From Kitasatospora phosalacinea (GTDB lineage Bacteria; Actinomycetota; Actinomycetes; Streptomycetales; Streptomycetaceae): a DNA stretch of 64,000 nucleotides. Shown one piece after another: positions 18,601 through 27,540 of the stretch (its first letter is position 1; every line of letters starts with the position of its first letter). The stretch covers positions 62,001-126,000 of the forward strand of contig NZ_BSSA01000021.1 of NCBI RefSeq assembly GCF_030268885.1, written 5' to 3'. The notes under the pieces are model-generated. The model saw only the letters and a program-made list of their open reading frames with translations. It had not been told where the DNA came from and searched no databases. The position numbers and the translations under genes were made by a program.

Positions 18601-19392
18601 TTACTTCTGGTAGTTGATGGTGGGCGGCGGCGGGGTGTCGTTCTTGCCCTGCTCGATCGCCTGCGGCTGGGAGGCGGGGGTGCCGCCGGTCAGTTCGGCC
18701 TTCATCCGGGCCAGCTCCAGCTCGACGTCGCTGCCGCCGGCCACCCGCTCCAGCTCGGCCTCGATGTCGTCCTTGCGGCCGAGGCCGCTGGCGTCGTCGA
18801 GCGCACCGGAGGCCAGCAGCTCGTCGATCGCGCCCGCGCGGGCCTGCATCTGCGCGGTCTTGTCCTCCGCGCGCTGGATCGCCAGGCCGACGTCGCCCAT
18901 CTCCTCGGAGATGCCGGAGAAGGACTCGGCGATCCGGGTCTGCGCCTGGGCCGCGGTGTAGGTGGCCTTGATGGTCTCCTTCTTGGTGCGGAAGGCGTCC
19001 ACCTTGGCCTGGAGGCGCTGGGAGGCGAGGGTGAGCTTCTCCTCCTCGGCCTGCAGGGCCTGGTACTGCGTCTCCAGGTCGGTGATCTGGGACTGCAGGT
19101 TGGCCTTGCGGCTGAGCGCCTCGCGGGCGAGGTCCTCGCGGCCGAGGGACAGCGCCTTGCGGCCCTGGTCCTCGTACTTGGCGGACTGCTGCTGCAGCTG
19201 GGTCAGCTGGAGCTCCAGGCGCTTGCGGGAGGTGGCCACGTCGGCGACGCCCCTGCGCACCTTCTGCAGCAGTTCCAGCTGCTTCTGGTAGGAGTAGTCG
19301 AGCGTTTCGCGCGGGTCCTCCGCCCGGTCCAAGGCCTTGTTCGCCTTGGAGCGGAAGATCAGCCCCATACGCTTCATGATTCCGTCGCTCAT
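18601..19392 (-). CDS. pspA: Phage-shock protein A (PspA/IM30)
   Basis: 263-residue ESCRT-III-like membrane-remodelling protein, nearly all long coiled coil (residues about 20-230), with an amphipathic N-terminal helix in MKRMGLIFRSKANKALDRAEDP. ETLDYSYQKQLELLQKVRRGVADVATSRKRLE and QAQTRIAESFSGISEEMGDVGLAIQRAEDK are characteristic. It binds stressed inner membrane and limits proton leak. I use the ATG at 19392 (MSDGIMKRMG), which has GAGG/AGGGGG upstream; the internal ATG of MKRMG is the alternative. The C-terminus is a Pro/Gln-rich tail. Confidence 0.95.
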   Translation of the reverse strand: MSDGIMKRMGLIFRSKANKALDRAEDPRETLDYSYQKQLELLQKVRRGVADVATSRKRLELQLTQLQQQSAKYEDQGRKALSLGREDLAREALSRKANLQSQITDLETQYQALQAEEEKLTLASQRLQAKVDAFRTKKETIKATYTAAQAQTRIAESFSGISEEMGDVGLAIQRAEDKTAQMQARAGAIDELLASGALDDASGLGRKDDIEAELERVAGGSDVELELARMKAELTGGTPASQPQAIEQGKNDTPPPPTINYQK

Positions 19393-19596
19393 GGGCCTCG
19401 ATAGCCCCCTTCTTCGGGCCTGGGTTTGCGTCTCGTGACAGGTCGAGTGTATGCGCGGTGAGGCCACCGGCGCAGTGCACCAGCCTGCAACAATGCTGCT
19501 ACAGCGGGCGGCCGTTCGGCATCGTCCTCACGATCGATATCGGTTCGCGTCCGGGGTCGCGCCGGAAAGGCGCCGGTCAACCCGTACGCTGGGAGT

Positions 19597-20199
19597 GTGT
19601 TCCGACGCCGCTCTGATGAATCCGCCGCCTCCTCCTCCACCGTCACCATGACGAAGGAGGACGAGAAGCCGCCCCGCGACCCGCAGGCTCCCAAGGGCCG
19701 GCCCACGCCCAAGCGCAGTGAGGCCGAGGCCAACCGGAAGACCCGGGTCACCGTCCCCAAGGACCGCAAGGAGGCCGCCCGCCAGGCCCGCGAGCGGATG
19801 CGCGCGGAGCGCGAGAAGCAGCGCACCGCGCTGCTGGAGGGCGACGAGCGGGCCCTGCCGCCGCGCGACAAGGGCCCGGTGAAGCGCTACGTCCGCGACT
19901 TCATCGACTCCCGCTGGGCCGCGGCCGAGTTCTTCCTGCCGTACGCGGTCGTGGTGCTGGTGCTCAGCATCACCAAGGTCAACTACCTGCAGCTGCTCTC
20001 CACGCTGCTGTTCATGGTCTTCTTCGTGGTGGTCATCCTGGACTTCGTCCGGATCGGCCTCCAGCTGCGCAAGTCGCTGGCCCAGCGCTTCCCGAACGGG
20101 GACACCCGGGGCGCGGTCATGTACGGCCTGATGCGCACCCTGCAGATGCGCCGGCTGCGGCTGCCCAAGCCGATGGTCAAGCGGGGCGAGCGGCCCTGA
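19597..20199 (+). CDS. DUF3043 membrane protein
   Basis: 200-residue actinobacterial protein of unknown function. The N-terminal 110 residues are highly charged (DRKEAARQARERMRAEREKQ). Two membrane segments follow (AEFFLPYAVVVLVLSITKV and LLSTLLFMVFFVVVILDFV), then a basic C-terminus. The GTG at 19597 has TACGCT ending six bases upstream, placed like a -10 box for a leaderless message, and only a badly spaced GGGAG. Its stop overlaps the probable CTG start of the next gene. Confidence 0.85.
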   Translation: MFRRRSDESAASSSTVTMTKEDEKPPRDPQAPKGRPTPKRSEAEANRKTRVTVPKDRKEAARQARERMRAEREKQRTALLEGDERALPPRDKGPVKRYVRDFIDSRWAAAEFFLPYAVVVLVLSITKVNYLQLLSTLLFMVFFVVVILDFVRIGLQLRKSLAQRFPNGDTRGAVMYGLMRTLQMRRLRLPKPMVKRGERP

Positions 20200-21104
20200 C
20201 CGCGGAAGCCGTTCCGCCGTACTGGGCCCCGCCCGCGCAGCAGCCGGTCGGGGCCCTCGGCACACCTGGCATCCCCCCGCAGCAGGGCTACGGGTACGCG
20301 CCGCAGGGCCGGCACGGGCGGCTGCCGGCCCGCGGCGGGCCGTACCACAGCGGGGCCGGTGAGTGGCTGGAGCGGCACGGCGGGCTGCACAACCTGGTGC
20401 GCCAGGAGCTGGTCACCCGGCAGCTCGCCGAGCAGCTCACCCGCGGCATCGCGCTGCGGGTGCTGGACGTCGGCTGCGCCGAGGGCACCCAGGCGCTGCG
20501 GCTGGCCCGGGCCGGCCACTTCGTCACCGGCATCGACCCCGACCCGGGCACCCTGGGCCTGGCCCACCAGGCGCTGTGCGCCGAACCGCCGGAGGTCCGC
20601 GAGCGGGTGCAGCTGCTGACCGGCGACGGCCACCAGGTCGGCCGCTGGTTCGGCCCGCGCAGCTTCGACCTGGTGCTCTGCCACGGCACCCTGATGTACC
20701 TGCCGGACCCGGAGCCGATGCTGGCCTCGGTGGCGCGGATCCTGGCCCCCGGCGGCCTGCTCTCGCTGCTGGTGCGCAACGGCGACGCGCTGGCCATGCG
20801 GGCCGGGCTGACGGGCGACTGGCGGGCCTGCCAGGAAGCCTTCGACTCCACCCGCTACACCAACCGCCTGGGCCTGCCCGCCCGGGCCGACCGCCTGGCC
20901 GAACTCTCCGCCACGCTCGCCGGGTTCGCCGTCCCGGTCCGCCGCTGGTACGGCGTGCGGGTCTTCACCGACGCCACGCCGGACGAGGCCGCGCCGGTCG
21001 ACGGCCGACAGCTCGCCCAGTTGCTCGACGCCGAGGAGCGGGCCGGCAAGCAGGACCCGTACCGGCACGTCGCCGCACTGCTGCACGTCGTCGCCGAGAA
21101 GTAA
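20196..21104 (+). CDS. SAM-dependent methyltransferase, CmoM/SmtA-like, probable CTG start
   Basis: Class I methyltransferase: VLDVGCAEGTQALRLARAGH (SAM loop), GIDPD, SFDLVLCHGTLMYLPDPEPMLASVARILAPGGLLSLL. The tail RWYGVRVFTD, then KQDPYRHVAALLHVVAEK, resembles CmoM, the tRNA carboxymethoxyuridine methyltransferase; actual substrate unknown. Protein-like sequence (GPYHSGAGEWLERHGGLHNL, preceded by a Pro/Gln-rich stretch) continues in frame upstream of the first GTG (20397). It reaches a CTG at 20196 that overlaps the DUF3043 stop as CTGA, with GGGGCGAG upstream. No ATG, GTG or TTG exists in this frame between the previous stop and 20397. I therefore place the start at CTG, giving 302 residues. 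Confidence 0.8.
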   Translation: MTAEAVPPYWAPPAQQPVGALGTPGIPPQQGYGYAPQGRHGRLPARGGPYHSGAGEWLERHGGLHNLVRQELVTRQLAEQLTRGIALRVLDVGCAEGTQALRLARAGHFVTGIDPDPGTLGLAHQALCAEPPEVRERVQLLTGDGHQVGRWFGPRSFDLVLCHGTLMYLPDPEPMLASVARILAPGGLLSLLVRNGDALAMRAGLTGDWRACQEAFDSTRYTNRLGLPARADRLAELSATLAGFAVPVRRWYGVRVFTDATPDEAAPVDGRQLAQLLDAEERAGKQDPYRHVAALLHVVAEK

Positions 21105-21146
21105 CCGGGGAACGGCCGGGCGGCGGCGGCCGGGGCCGACGGGGGG

Positions 21147-21347
21147 TCAGGCCTCGTGCAGGCTCATCGGGTAGACGTCCCGTCCGTCCTCGACCAGGAC
21201 GACCCGGTCCACGCCGTCCTCCAGCAGGGACTTCCACTCCTCGCCGATCCAGGACTCCGCGTCGCCCTGGCTGGAGAACTCCTCGACGCCGTTGGCCGGC
21301 TCCACCACGGTGCCGTCGTTCTTCTCGTACCGCCAGGTCCACACCAT
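21147..21347 (-). CDS. Small conserved-looking protein, 66 aa
   Basis: Acidic, Trp-rich protein beginning MVWTWRYEKNDGTVVEPANGV and ending YPMSLHEA. GGAGGAG lies eight bases before the ATG at 21347, a strong ribosome site; the longer frame upstream would overlap the cobU start region. The motif SQGDAESWIGEEWKSLLEDGVDRVVLVEDG looks like a folded alpha-beta protein. No function is known to me. It lies convergent to the methyltransferase and divergent to cobU. Confidence 0.8.
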   Translation of the reverse strand: MVWTWRYEKNDGTVVEPANGVEEFSSQGDAESWIGEEWKSLLEDGVDRVVLVEDGRDVYPMSLHEA

Positions 21348-21439
21348 GCCGGGCTCCTCCGCGAATCGTGCCACTGGGATCGTGACGGTAGCGTGCCCAC
21401 CCGGCGCGGGGGCGAAGCTCCGTCCGGCAGGATGATCGC

Positions 21440-22000
21440 ATGGCACTCCCCCGCACCCTGCTCCTCGGCGGCGCCCGCTCCGGCAAGTCCACCCGGGCCG
21501 AGCTGCTGCTCGCCGACCGCCCCGACGTGCTGTACGTGGCCACCTCCGGCCGCCGGGACGGCGACCTCGACTGGGCCCGGCGGGTCGACCTGCACCGGGC
21601 CCGGCGCCCCGCGTCCTGGCGGACCGCCGAGACCTGCGCGCTGGAGGAGGTGCTGGCGGACGGCTCGGACCGGGCGCCGGTGCTGATCGACTGCCTGGCG
21701 CTGTGGCTGACCGCGGTGATGGACGAGTGCGGGGCCTGGGAGGACGCGGTCTGGTTCGGCGGCGGACAGGAGGCGGTGGAGACGCGCTGCGCGGCGCTGG
21801 CCGCGGCCTGGGGCGCCACCGCCCGGGAGGCGGTCGCGGTCTCCAACGAGGTCGGGATGGGCGTGGTGCCCGCCACCGCCGCCGGACGGCGCTTCCGGGA
21901 CACCCTCGGGCGGCTCAACATGGCGGTCGCCGACGCCTCCGAGCAGGTGCTGCTGGTGGTCGCCGGGCAGGTGCTGACCGTCAAAGCAGCGGCCGTGTAG
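21440..22000 (+). CDS. cobU: Adenosylcobinamide kinase / guanylyltransferase
   Basis: 186-residue bifunctional enzyme of cobalamin nucleotide-loop assembly: phosphorylates adenosylcobinamide and then adds GMP. The P-loop GGARSGKSTRAE is at residues 10-21, with VLIDCLALWLTAVM and VSNEVGMGVVPATAAGRRFRDTLGRLN matching the family. First gene of a cobU-cobT-cobS run encoding the last steps of vitamin B12 synthesis or salvage. No cobalamin riboswitch is visible in the 90 bases upstream. Confidence 0.95.
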   Translation: MALPRTLLLGGARSGKSTRAELLLADRPDVLYVATSGRRDGDLDWARRVDLHRARRPASWRTAETCALEEVLADGSDRAPVLIDCLALWLTAVMDECGAWEDAVWFGGGQEAVETRCAALAAAWGATAREAVAVSNEVGMGVVPATAAGRRFRDTLGRLNMAVADASEQVLLVVAGQVLTVKAAAV

Positions 22001-22011
22001 ATTGCCGGGCG

Positions 22012-23130
22012 ATGGACACCACCGTGGATCTCGACACTTTCTCCTCGCTCGTCGAACGCCCCGACGAGGGTGCGCGGCGCGGCGCCGAGGAGCGCTGGCA
22101 GCAACTGGCCGTGCCGCGCGGCGGCCTGGGTCGGCTCCAGGAGCTGGGTGCCTGGCTGGCGTCCGCCCAGGGCGAGTCCCCGGTCCGCCCGCTGGCCGCC
22201 GCCCGGGTGCTGCTGTTCGCCGCCGACCACGGCGTCGCCTCGCTGGGCGTCTCCACCCTCGACGCCCGCGGCGGCACCGCCGACCGGGTGCGCGCCGTGC
22301 TGGACGGCACCGCGCCGGTCGCCGTGCTGGCCCGCCGCTACGGGGCGGACGTCCGGGTGGTCGACGTCGCGGTGGACGCCGACCCGAACGAGTTCCCCGA
22401 GGAGGTCGTCCGCCACCGGGTGCGCCGCGGCTCCGGCCGGATCGACGTCGAGGACGCGCTGAGCGCGGAGGAGGCCGCCCGGGCGTTCCGGGCCGGGATG
22501 GCCGTCGCCGACGAGGAGGCCGACGCGGGCACCGACCTGGTGCTGCTCGGCGACCTGGGCGTCGGCTCCACCACGGTCGCCGCGGTGCTGATCGGCGCGC
22601 TCTGCGGCACCGACGCCGCCGCCGTCACCGGCCGCGGCTCGGGCGTCGACGACCGCACCTGGATGGTCAAGTGCGCCGCCGTCCGGGACGCGCTGCGCCG
22701 GGCCCGCCCGGTGCTCGGCGACCAGCTCGCGCTGCTGGCCGCGACCGGCGGCGCCGACTTCGCCGCGGTCACCGGCTTCCTGCTGCAGGCGGCCGTCCGC
22801 AAGCTCCCGGTCGTCCTGGACGGCGTGGTCTCGGCGGCCTGCGCGCTGGTCGCCCAGCGGATCGCCTTCCGGGCCCCCGAGTGGTGGCGGGCGTCCGCGC
22901 TCACCGGCGAGCCCGCCCAGGCCAAGGCGTACGACCGGCTGACCCTGACGCCGCTGCACGAGGCGGGCGTCACCATGGGCGAGGGCGTCGGCGCGGTGCT
23001 GGCGCTGCCGCTGCTGCAGGCCGCCGGGGACACCCTGGCCGAGCCGGCCGCCGTCCCGAGCGCCAAGCCGCTGCCGCCGCGGGCCCCGGCCAAGCTGCCG
23101 ACGGCCGCGGACCTGCTGGACCGCTACTGA
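22012..23130 (+). CDS. cobT: Nicotinate-nucleotide-dimethylbenzimidazole phosphoribosyltransferase
   Basis: 372-residue enzyme that makes alpha-ribazole phosphate for the lower ligand of cobalamin. Visible blocks are GGLGRLQELG, FAADHGVASLGVS, LGDLGVGSTTVAAVL, TGRGSGVD and LHEAGVTMGEGVGAVLALPLL with the catalytic glutamate near MGEG. ATG at 22012, 11 bases after the cobU stop; there is no good ribosome site, but TAGATT lies eight bases upstream with CTGACC 18 bases before it. It may therefore also be transcribed as a leaderless message. Confidence 0.95.
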   Translation: MDTTVDLDTFSSLVERPDEGARRGAEERWQQLAVPRGGLGRLQELGAWLASAQGESPVRPLAAARVLLFAADHGVASLGVSTLDARGGTADRVRAVLDGTAPVAVLARRYGADVRVVDVAVDADPNEFPEEVVRHRVRRGSGRIDVEDALSAEEAARAFRAGMAVADEEADAGTDLVLLGDLGVGSTTVAAVLIGALCGTDAAAVTGRGSGVDDRTWMVKCAAVRDALRRARPVLGDQLALLAATGGADFAAVTGFLLQAAVRKLPVVLDGVVSAACALVAQRIAFRAPEWWRASALTGEPAQAKAYDRLTLTPLHEAGVTMGEGVGAVLALPLLQAAGDTLAEPAAVPSAKPLPPRAPAKLPTAADLLDRY

Positions 23131-23147
23131 CTCCGTCGGGGCGCGGG

Positions 23148-23987
23148 ATGAACGGCGAGCACGCACGGCAGGGGGCCGCGCCCGCGGGGACGCTTCCGGC
23201 GGAGGGCGCCGGACCGGCTCCGGCCGGGGCGCGGGCGGGGCGGTGGGTCGGGGACGGACTGCGGTTCGCGTTCGGGACGTTGACGGTGCTGCGGGTGCGG
23301 GTGCACCGGTGGGACCGGGCGGCGGGCGGGGCCGCGATGGTGCTGGCGCCGCTGGTCGGGCTGGTGGTGGGCGCGCTCGCCGGGGCGGCGGGCGCGCTGG
23401 TGGCCTGGCGCGGCGGCGGGCTGCTCGGCGGGGTGGCGGCGGTGGCGGTCGGCGCGCTGCTGACCCGGGGGCTGCACCTGGACGGGGTGGCGGACGTCGC
23501 GGACGGGCTGGGCAGCGGGAAGCCGGCCGAGGACGCCCTGCGGATCATGAAGCAGTCGGACATCGGCCCGTTCGGGGTGCTGACCCTGGTGCTGCTGGTG
23601 CTGGCTCAGACCGCGGCGCTGGCCGGGCAGTTCACCGTCTCGCCGGAGCGCGGGGTGCTGGCCGCGGTGGTGGCCGCGACGGCGGGGCGGGCGGCGCTGG
23701 CCTGGGGGTGCCTGCGCCCGGTCCCGGCGGCCCGGCCGGGCGGGCTGGGGGCGGTGGTGGCGGCCACCGTGCGGCCCGGGGCGGCGGTGGCGGGGACGCT
23801 GCTGGTGGCCGGTGCGGCGGCGGCGGTGCGCTGGCGGTCGGGCGTCGCGGTGCTGCTCGGCGTGCTCGCCGCGGGCGTCCTGCTGCGACGGTGCGTGCGG
23901 CGGTTCGGCGGCGTGACCGGGGACGTGCTGGGCGCGCTGGTGGAGACGGCGGCGACGTCCGCGCTGGTGGCCCTCGCGCTGCTGTGA
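23148..23987 (+). CDS. cobS: Adenosylcobinamide-GDP ribazoletransferase (cobalamin synthase)
   Basis: 279-residue integral membrane enzyme joining alpha-ribazole to adenosylcobinamide-GDP. The family signature RGLHLDGVADVADGLGSGKPAEDALRIMKQSDIGPFGV is present around residue 115, followed by repeated hydrophobic Ala/Val/Leu segments. An N-terminal Ala/Pro-rich extension of about 35 residues precedes the first conserved block (FAFGTLTVLRVRVHRWDRAAGG). ATG at 23148, 17 bases after cobT; same operon. Confidence 0.94.
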   Translation: MNGEHARQGAAPAGTLPAEGAGPAPAGARAGRWVGDGLRFAFGTLTVLRVRVHRWDRAAGGAAMVLAPLVGLVVGALAGAAGALVAWRGGGLLGGVAAVAVGALLTRGLHLDGVADVADGLGSGKPAEDALRIMKQSDIGPFGVLTLVLLVLAQTAALAGQFTVSPERGVLAAVVAATAGRAALAWGCLRPVPAARPGGLGAVVAATVRPGAAVAGTLLVAGAAAAVRWRSGVAVLLGVLAAGVLLRRCVRRFGGVTGDVLGALVETAATSALVALALL

Positions 23988-24210
23988 TCCGGCGTCAACT
24001 CCCTTGTCGTGCACGAACTCACGTACCGTCACGGATCGCGGCGGTTCGTGCCCGGGGCAGGCGGGGCGGCGCGATCCCAGTATGCGGACTACCATGCGGT
24101 GAGCACCCTGGCCCTGTGCCCCGTTTCGCCGCGGAGTCTGCCTGGGTTTTGCCGGTCGGCAACGGAGCCGTCACCGGCTGTGGACCGCGAAAGAACAGGA
24201 CGCATTTGTC

Positions 24211-25707
24211 GTGACTGCACTGTCTGTGAGCACCTCCTCCGCCGTGAGCCTGCGGGCGGATGCCCTGGTGGTCGGTGTGGCGAAGGGCCCCAAGGGCCTG
24301 GTCGTCGCTCCGGGCGCCGAGGCGGTCGTCGAGGCGTTCGAGGGCAAGCTGGCCGAGGTCCTCACCACCCTGGGCGCCACCGGCGCCGAGGGTGAGACGG
24401 TCAAGCTTCCCGCTCCGGCCGGGACCAAGGCCCCGCTGGTGCTGGCCGTGGGCCTGGGCCCGGCGCCCGAGGGCGCGTTCGGCGCCGAGGAGCTGCGCCG
24501 GGCCGCCGGTGCGGCCGCCCGGGCGCTGGCCGGGGCGAAGAAGGTCGCGCTGGCGCTGCCCGCGGCCTCCGCCGACGAGGTCGAGGCGGTCGCGCTGGGC
24601 GGCCTGCTCGGCGCGTACTCCTTCGGCAGCTACAAGGGCGAGGTGGCGAAGGCCCCGGTCGCCGAACTGGTGCTGCTGGTGGAGCGGAAGGCCTCGAAGG
24701 ACGCCAAGGCCGCCGTGGAGCGGGCCGTGGCGGTCGGCGAGGAGATGAACCGGGCCCGCGACCTGGTCAACACCGCGCCGAACGACCTGAACCCGAAGTC
24801 CTTCGCCGCGATCGCGCAGGCGGCGGGCAAGGAGCACGGCCTCAAGGTCGAGGTGCTGGACGAGAAGGCGCTGGCCAAGGGCGGCTACGGCGGCATCCTG
24901 GGCGTGGGCGCCGGCTCGGCGAACCCGCCCCGGCTGGTGAAGGTGGCCTACACCCACCCGAAGGCGAAGGCCTCGCTGGCCTTCGTCGGCAAGGGCATCA
25001 CCTACGACTCGGGCGGCATCTCGCTGAAGCCGGCCGGCCACAACGAGACCATGAAGTGCGACATGGCGGGCGCCGCCGCGGTGTTCGCCGCCGTGGTCGC
25101 CGCCAAGCGGCTGGGCCTGCAGGTCAACGTGACGGCGTGGCTGGCGCTGGCGGAGAACATGCCGTCCGGTTCGGCCACCCGCCCGGGCGACGTGCTGCGG
25201 ATGTACGGCGGCAAGACCGTCGAGGTGCTGAACACCGACGCCGAGGGCCGGCTGGTGCTGGCCGACGCGATCGTCCGGGCCGGCGAGGAGCAGCCGGACG
25301 TGATCGTCGACGTGGCGACCCTGACCGGCGCGATGGTGCTGGCGCTGGGCAACCGCACCTTCGGCGTGATGTCCAACGACGAGGCGCTGCGCACCCGGCT
25401 GCACGAGACCGCGGACGCGGTGGGCGAGCCGTCCTGGCCGATGCCGCTGCCGGCCCACCTGCGCAAGGGCATGGTCGAGTCGACCGTCGCGGACCTGGCG
25501 AACATGGGCGAGCGGATGGGCGGCGGCCTGGTGGCCGGCCTGTTCCTGCAGGAGTTCGTCGCCGAGGGCACCGCCTGGGCGCACCTGGACATCGCCGGTC
25601 CGGCCTTCAACGAGGGCGGCCCGCACGGCTACACCCCCAAGGGCGGCACCGCGAGCGCGGTGCGCACCCTGGTCCGCTTCGCGGAGGACACCGCCGCGGG
25701 CGCGTGA
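24211..25707 (+). CDS. pepA: Leucyl aminopeptidase (M17 family)
   Basis: 498-residue dinuclear zinc/manganese aminopeptidase that releases N-terminal residues from cytoplasmic peptides. The active-site block is GKGITYDSGGISLKPAGHNETMKCDMAGAAAV with the later NTDAEGRLVLADAI metal-binding signature. The N-terminal alpha/beta domain (residues 1-170) is as usual. GTG start at 24211 with a weak AGGA upstream. Monocistronic, with a strong terminator after it. Confidence 0.95.
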   Translation: MTALSVSTSSAVSLRADALVVGVAKGPKGLVVAPGAEAVVEAFEGKLAEVLTTLGATGAEGETVKLPAPAGTKAPLVLAVGLGPAPEGAFGAEELRRAAGAAARALAGAKKVALALPAASADEVEAVALGGLLGAYSFGSYKGEVAKAPVAELVLLVERKASKDAKAAVERAVAVGEEMNRARDLVNTAPNDLNPKSFAAIAQAAGKEHGLKVEVLDEKALAKGGYGGILGVGAGSANPPRLVKVAYTHPKAKASLAFVGKGITYDSGGISLKPAGHNETMKCDMAGAAAVFAAVVAAKRLGLQVNVTAWLALAENMPSGSATRPGDVLRMYGGKTVEVLNTDAEGRLVLADAIVRAGEEQPDVIVDVATLTGAMVLALGNRTFGVMSNDEALRTRLHETADAVGEPSWPMPLPAHLRKGMVESTVADLANMGERMGGGLVAGLFLQEFVAEGTAWAHLDIAGPAFNEGGPHGYTPKGGTASAVRTLVRFAEDTAAGA

Positions 25708-25720
25708 TCCGCTGACCGTC

Positions 25721-25753
25721 GCGGGGCCCGGCACCGTTGGTGCCGGGCCCCGC
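25721..25753 (+). terminator. Hairpin terminator after pepA
   Basis: Perfect inverted repeat with arms GCGGGGCCCGGCACC and GGTGCCGGGCCCCGC around a 3-base loop, 14 bases after the pepA stop. Confidence 0.85.
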
Positions 25754-26093
25754 GCGCATTACCAGCCGGTAGCGCGGGGTGACAATTCGACGACGTGTTC
25801 GCCTCCGGCGAAAATTGATTCCGCAGAGCGGAACCAGGCCGGTGAAGCCCCCCGGACGGAGCACCTCCGCTTGCCGATTTCCCGGCCGTGAGCTGCGACG
25901 ATACCTCCGAGAACGGGTCATACCGCCGCCGCGCGGACCGCACCGGGGGCGCCTCGGGGCACCCGCCGACGCCACCTGCTGCCAACAAGTGCAAAGATGT
26001 ATTTCCGGCACGACTGGGCGCTCTTACAAGGGCACTCACCCACCGGACCGCGACCGGCCCGGCGATCCGCACCTTTTGCATGGAGGACGTGAC
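25754..26093. other. Leader region of lpdA, no gene supported
   Basis: 340 bases, less GC-rich than the genes on either side (for example CAATTCGACGACG, AAAATTGATTCC, CAAAGATGTATTTCC). It should contain the lpdA promoter. No conserved frame, hairpin or riboswitch was recognised. Confidence 0.5.
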
Positions 26094-27482
26094 GTGGCGA
26101 ACGACGCCAGCACCGTTTTCGACGTAGTCATTCTCGGAGGCGGAAGCGGCGGTTACGCCGCGGCGCTCCGTGGCGCCCAGCTCGGCCTGAGCGTCGCGCT
26201 GATCGAGAAGGGCGAGCTGGGCGGCACCTGCCTCCACCGCGGCTGCATCCCGACCAAGGCGCTGCTGCACGCCGCCGAGGTCGCCGACGAGACGAAGGAA
26301 GCCGCCGAGTTCGGCGTCCTCGCCACCTTCCAGGGCATCGACATCAACGGCGTCCACAAGTACAAGGACGACGTCGTCGCCGGCCTGTACAAGGGCCTGC
26401 AGGGCCTGGTCGCCTCGCGCAAGGTCACCTTCATCCAGGGCGAGGGCAAGCTCTCCTCGCAGACCTCGGTGGACGTCAACGGCCAGCGCATCGAGGGCCG
26501 CCACATCGTCCTCGCCACCGGCTCCGTGCCGCGCTCGATCCCGGGCCTGGACATCGACGGCAACCGGATCATCTCCTCCGACCACGCGCTGAAGCTGGAC
26601 TACATCCCGAAGTCGGCGATCATCCTCGGCGGCGGCGTCATCGGCTGCGAGTTCGCCTCGGTCTGGAAGTCCTTCGGCGTCGACGTCACCATCGTCGAGG
26701 GCCTGCCCCACCTGGTGCCGCTGGAGGACGAGAACTCCTCCAAGCTGCTGGAGCGCGCCTTCCGCAAGCGCGGCATCAAGTTCGAGCTCAAGTCCCGCTT
26801 CTCCGGCGTGGAGTACACCGAGAACGGCGTCCGGGTCTCGACCGAGAACGGCAAGTCCATCGAGGCGGACGTGCTGCTGGTCGCGATCGGCCGCGGCCCG
26901 GTCTCGGCCGGCCTGGGCTACGAGGAGCAGGGCGTCGCGATGGACCGCGGCTACGTCCTGGTCGACGAGTACCTGCGCACCAACGTGCCGACCATCTCCG
27001 CCGTCGGCGACCTGGTCCCGACCCTGCAGCTCGCCCACGTCGGCTTCGCCGAGGGCATCCTCGTCGCCGAGCGGATCGCCGGCCTCAAGGTCGTCCCGAT
27101 CGACTACGACGGCATCCCGCGGGTGACCTACTCCAACCCGGAGGTCGCCTCCGTCGGCCTGACCGAGGCCAAGGCCGTCGAGCAGTACGGCAAGGAGAAG
27201 GTCGTCACCCTCAAGTACAACCTGGCCGGCAACGGCAAGAGCAAGATCCTCAAGACCGCCGGCGAGATCAAGCTGGTCCAGGTCAAGGACGGCGCCGTCG
27301 TGGGTGTCCACATGGTCGGCGCCCGCATGGGCGAGCAGGTCGGCGAGGCCCAGCTCATCTACAACTGGGAGGCCCTGCCCGCCGAGGTCGCGCAGCTCAT
27401 CCACGCGCACCCGAGCCAGTCCGAGGCGCTCGGCGAGGCCCACCTCGCGCTGGCCGGCAAGCCGCTGCACGCGCACGACTGA
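26094..27482 (+). CDS. lpdA: Dihydrolipoyl dehydrogenase
   Basis: 462-residue FAD enzyme (E3) reoxidising dihydrolipoamide in 2-oxoacid dehydrogenase and glycine cleavage complexes. It has the FAD motif [14 protein letters not shown], the redox pair [13 protein letters not shown], an NAD motif [15 protein letters not shown], and the catalytic [14 protein letters not shown] at the C-terminus. GTG at 26094 with GGAGGA upstream. Followed after 58 bases by the E2 gene, so E2 and E3 are co-expressed; E1 genes are not in the window. Confidence 0.97.
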   Translation: MANDASTVFDVVILGGGSGGYAAALRGAQLGLSVALIEKGELGGTCLHRGCIPTKALLHAAEVADETKEAAEFGVLATFQGIDINGVHKYKDDVVAGLYKGLQGLVASRKVTFIQGEGKLSSQTSVDVNGQRIEGRHIVLATGSVPRSIPGLDIDGNRIISSDHALKLDYIPKSAIILGGGVIGCEFASVWKSFGVDVTIVEGLPHLVPLEDENSSKLLERAFRKRGIKFELKSRFSGVEYTENGVRVSTENGKSIEADVLLVAIGRGPVSAGLGYEEQGVAMDRGYVLVDEYLRTNVPTISAVGDLVPTLQLAHVGFAEGILVAERIAGLKVVPIDYDGIPRVTYSNPEVASVGLTEAKAVEQYGKEKVVTLKYNLAGNGKSKILKTAGEIKLVQVKDGAVVGVHMVGARMGEQVGEAQLIYNWEALPAEVAQLIHAHPSQSEALGEAHLALAGKPLHAHD

Positions 27483-27540
27483 TCGCGCCCCCGTCCCCGT
27501 TCATTCCTGTACGCAAGACTTGATAGGAGTCGCTGGAACC

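Noticed and set aside
21348-21439. Cobalamin riboswitch before cobU
   Set aside because: Only about 90 bases are available and no B12-box-like conserved stem was seen.
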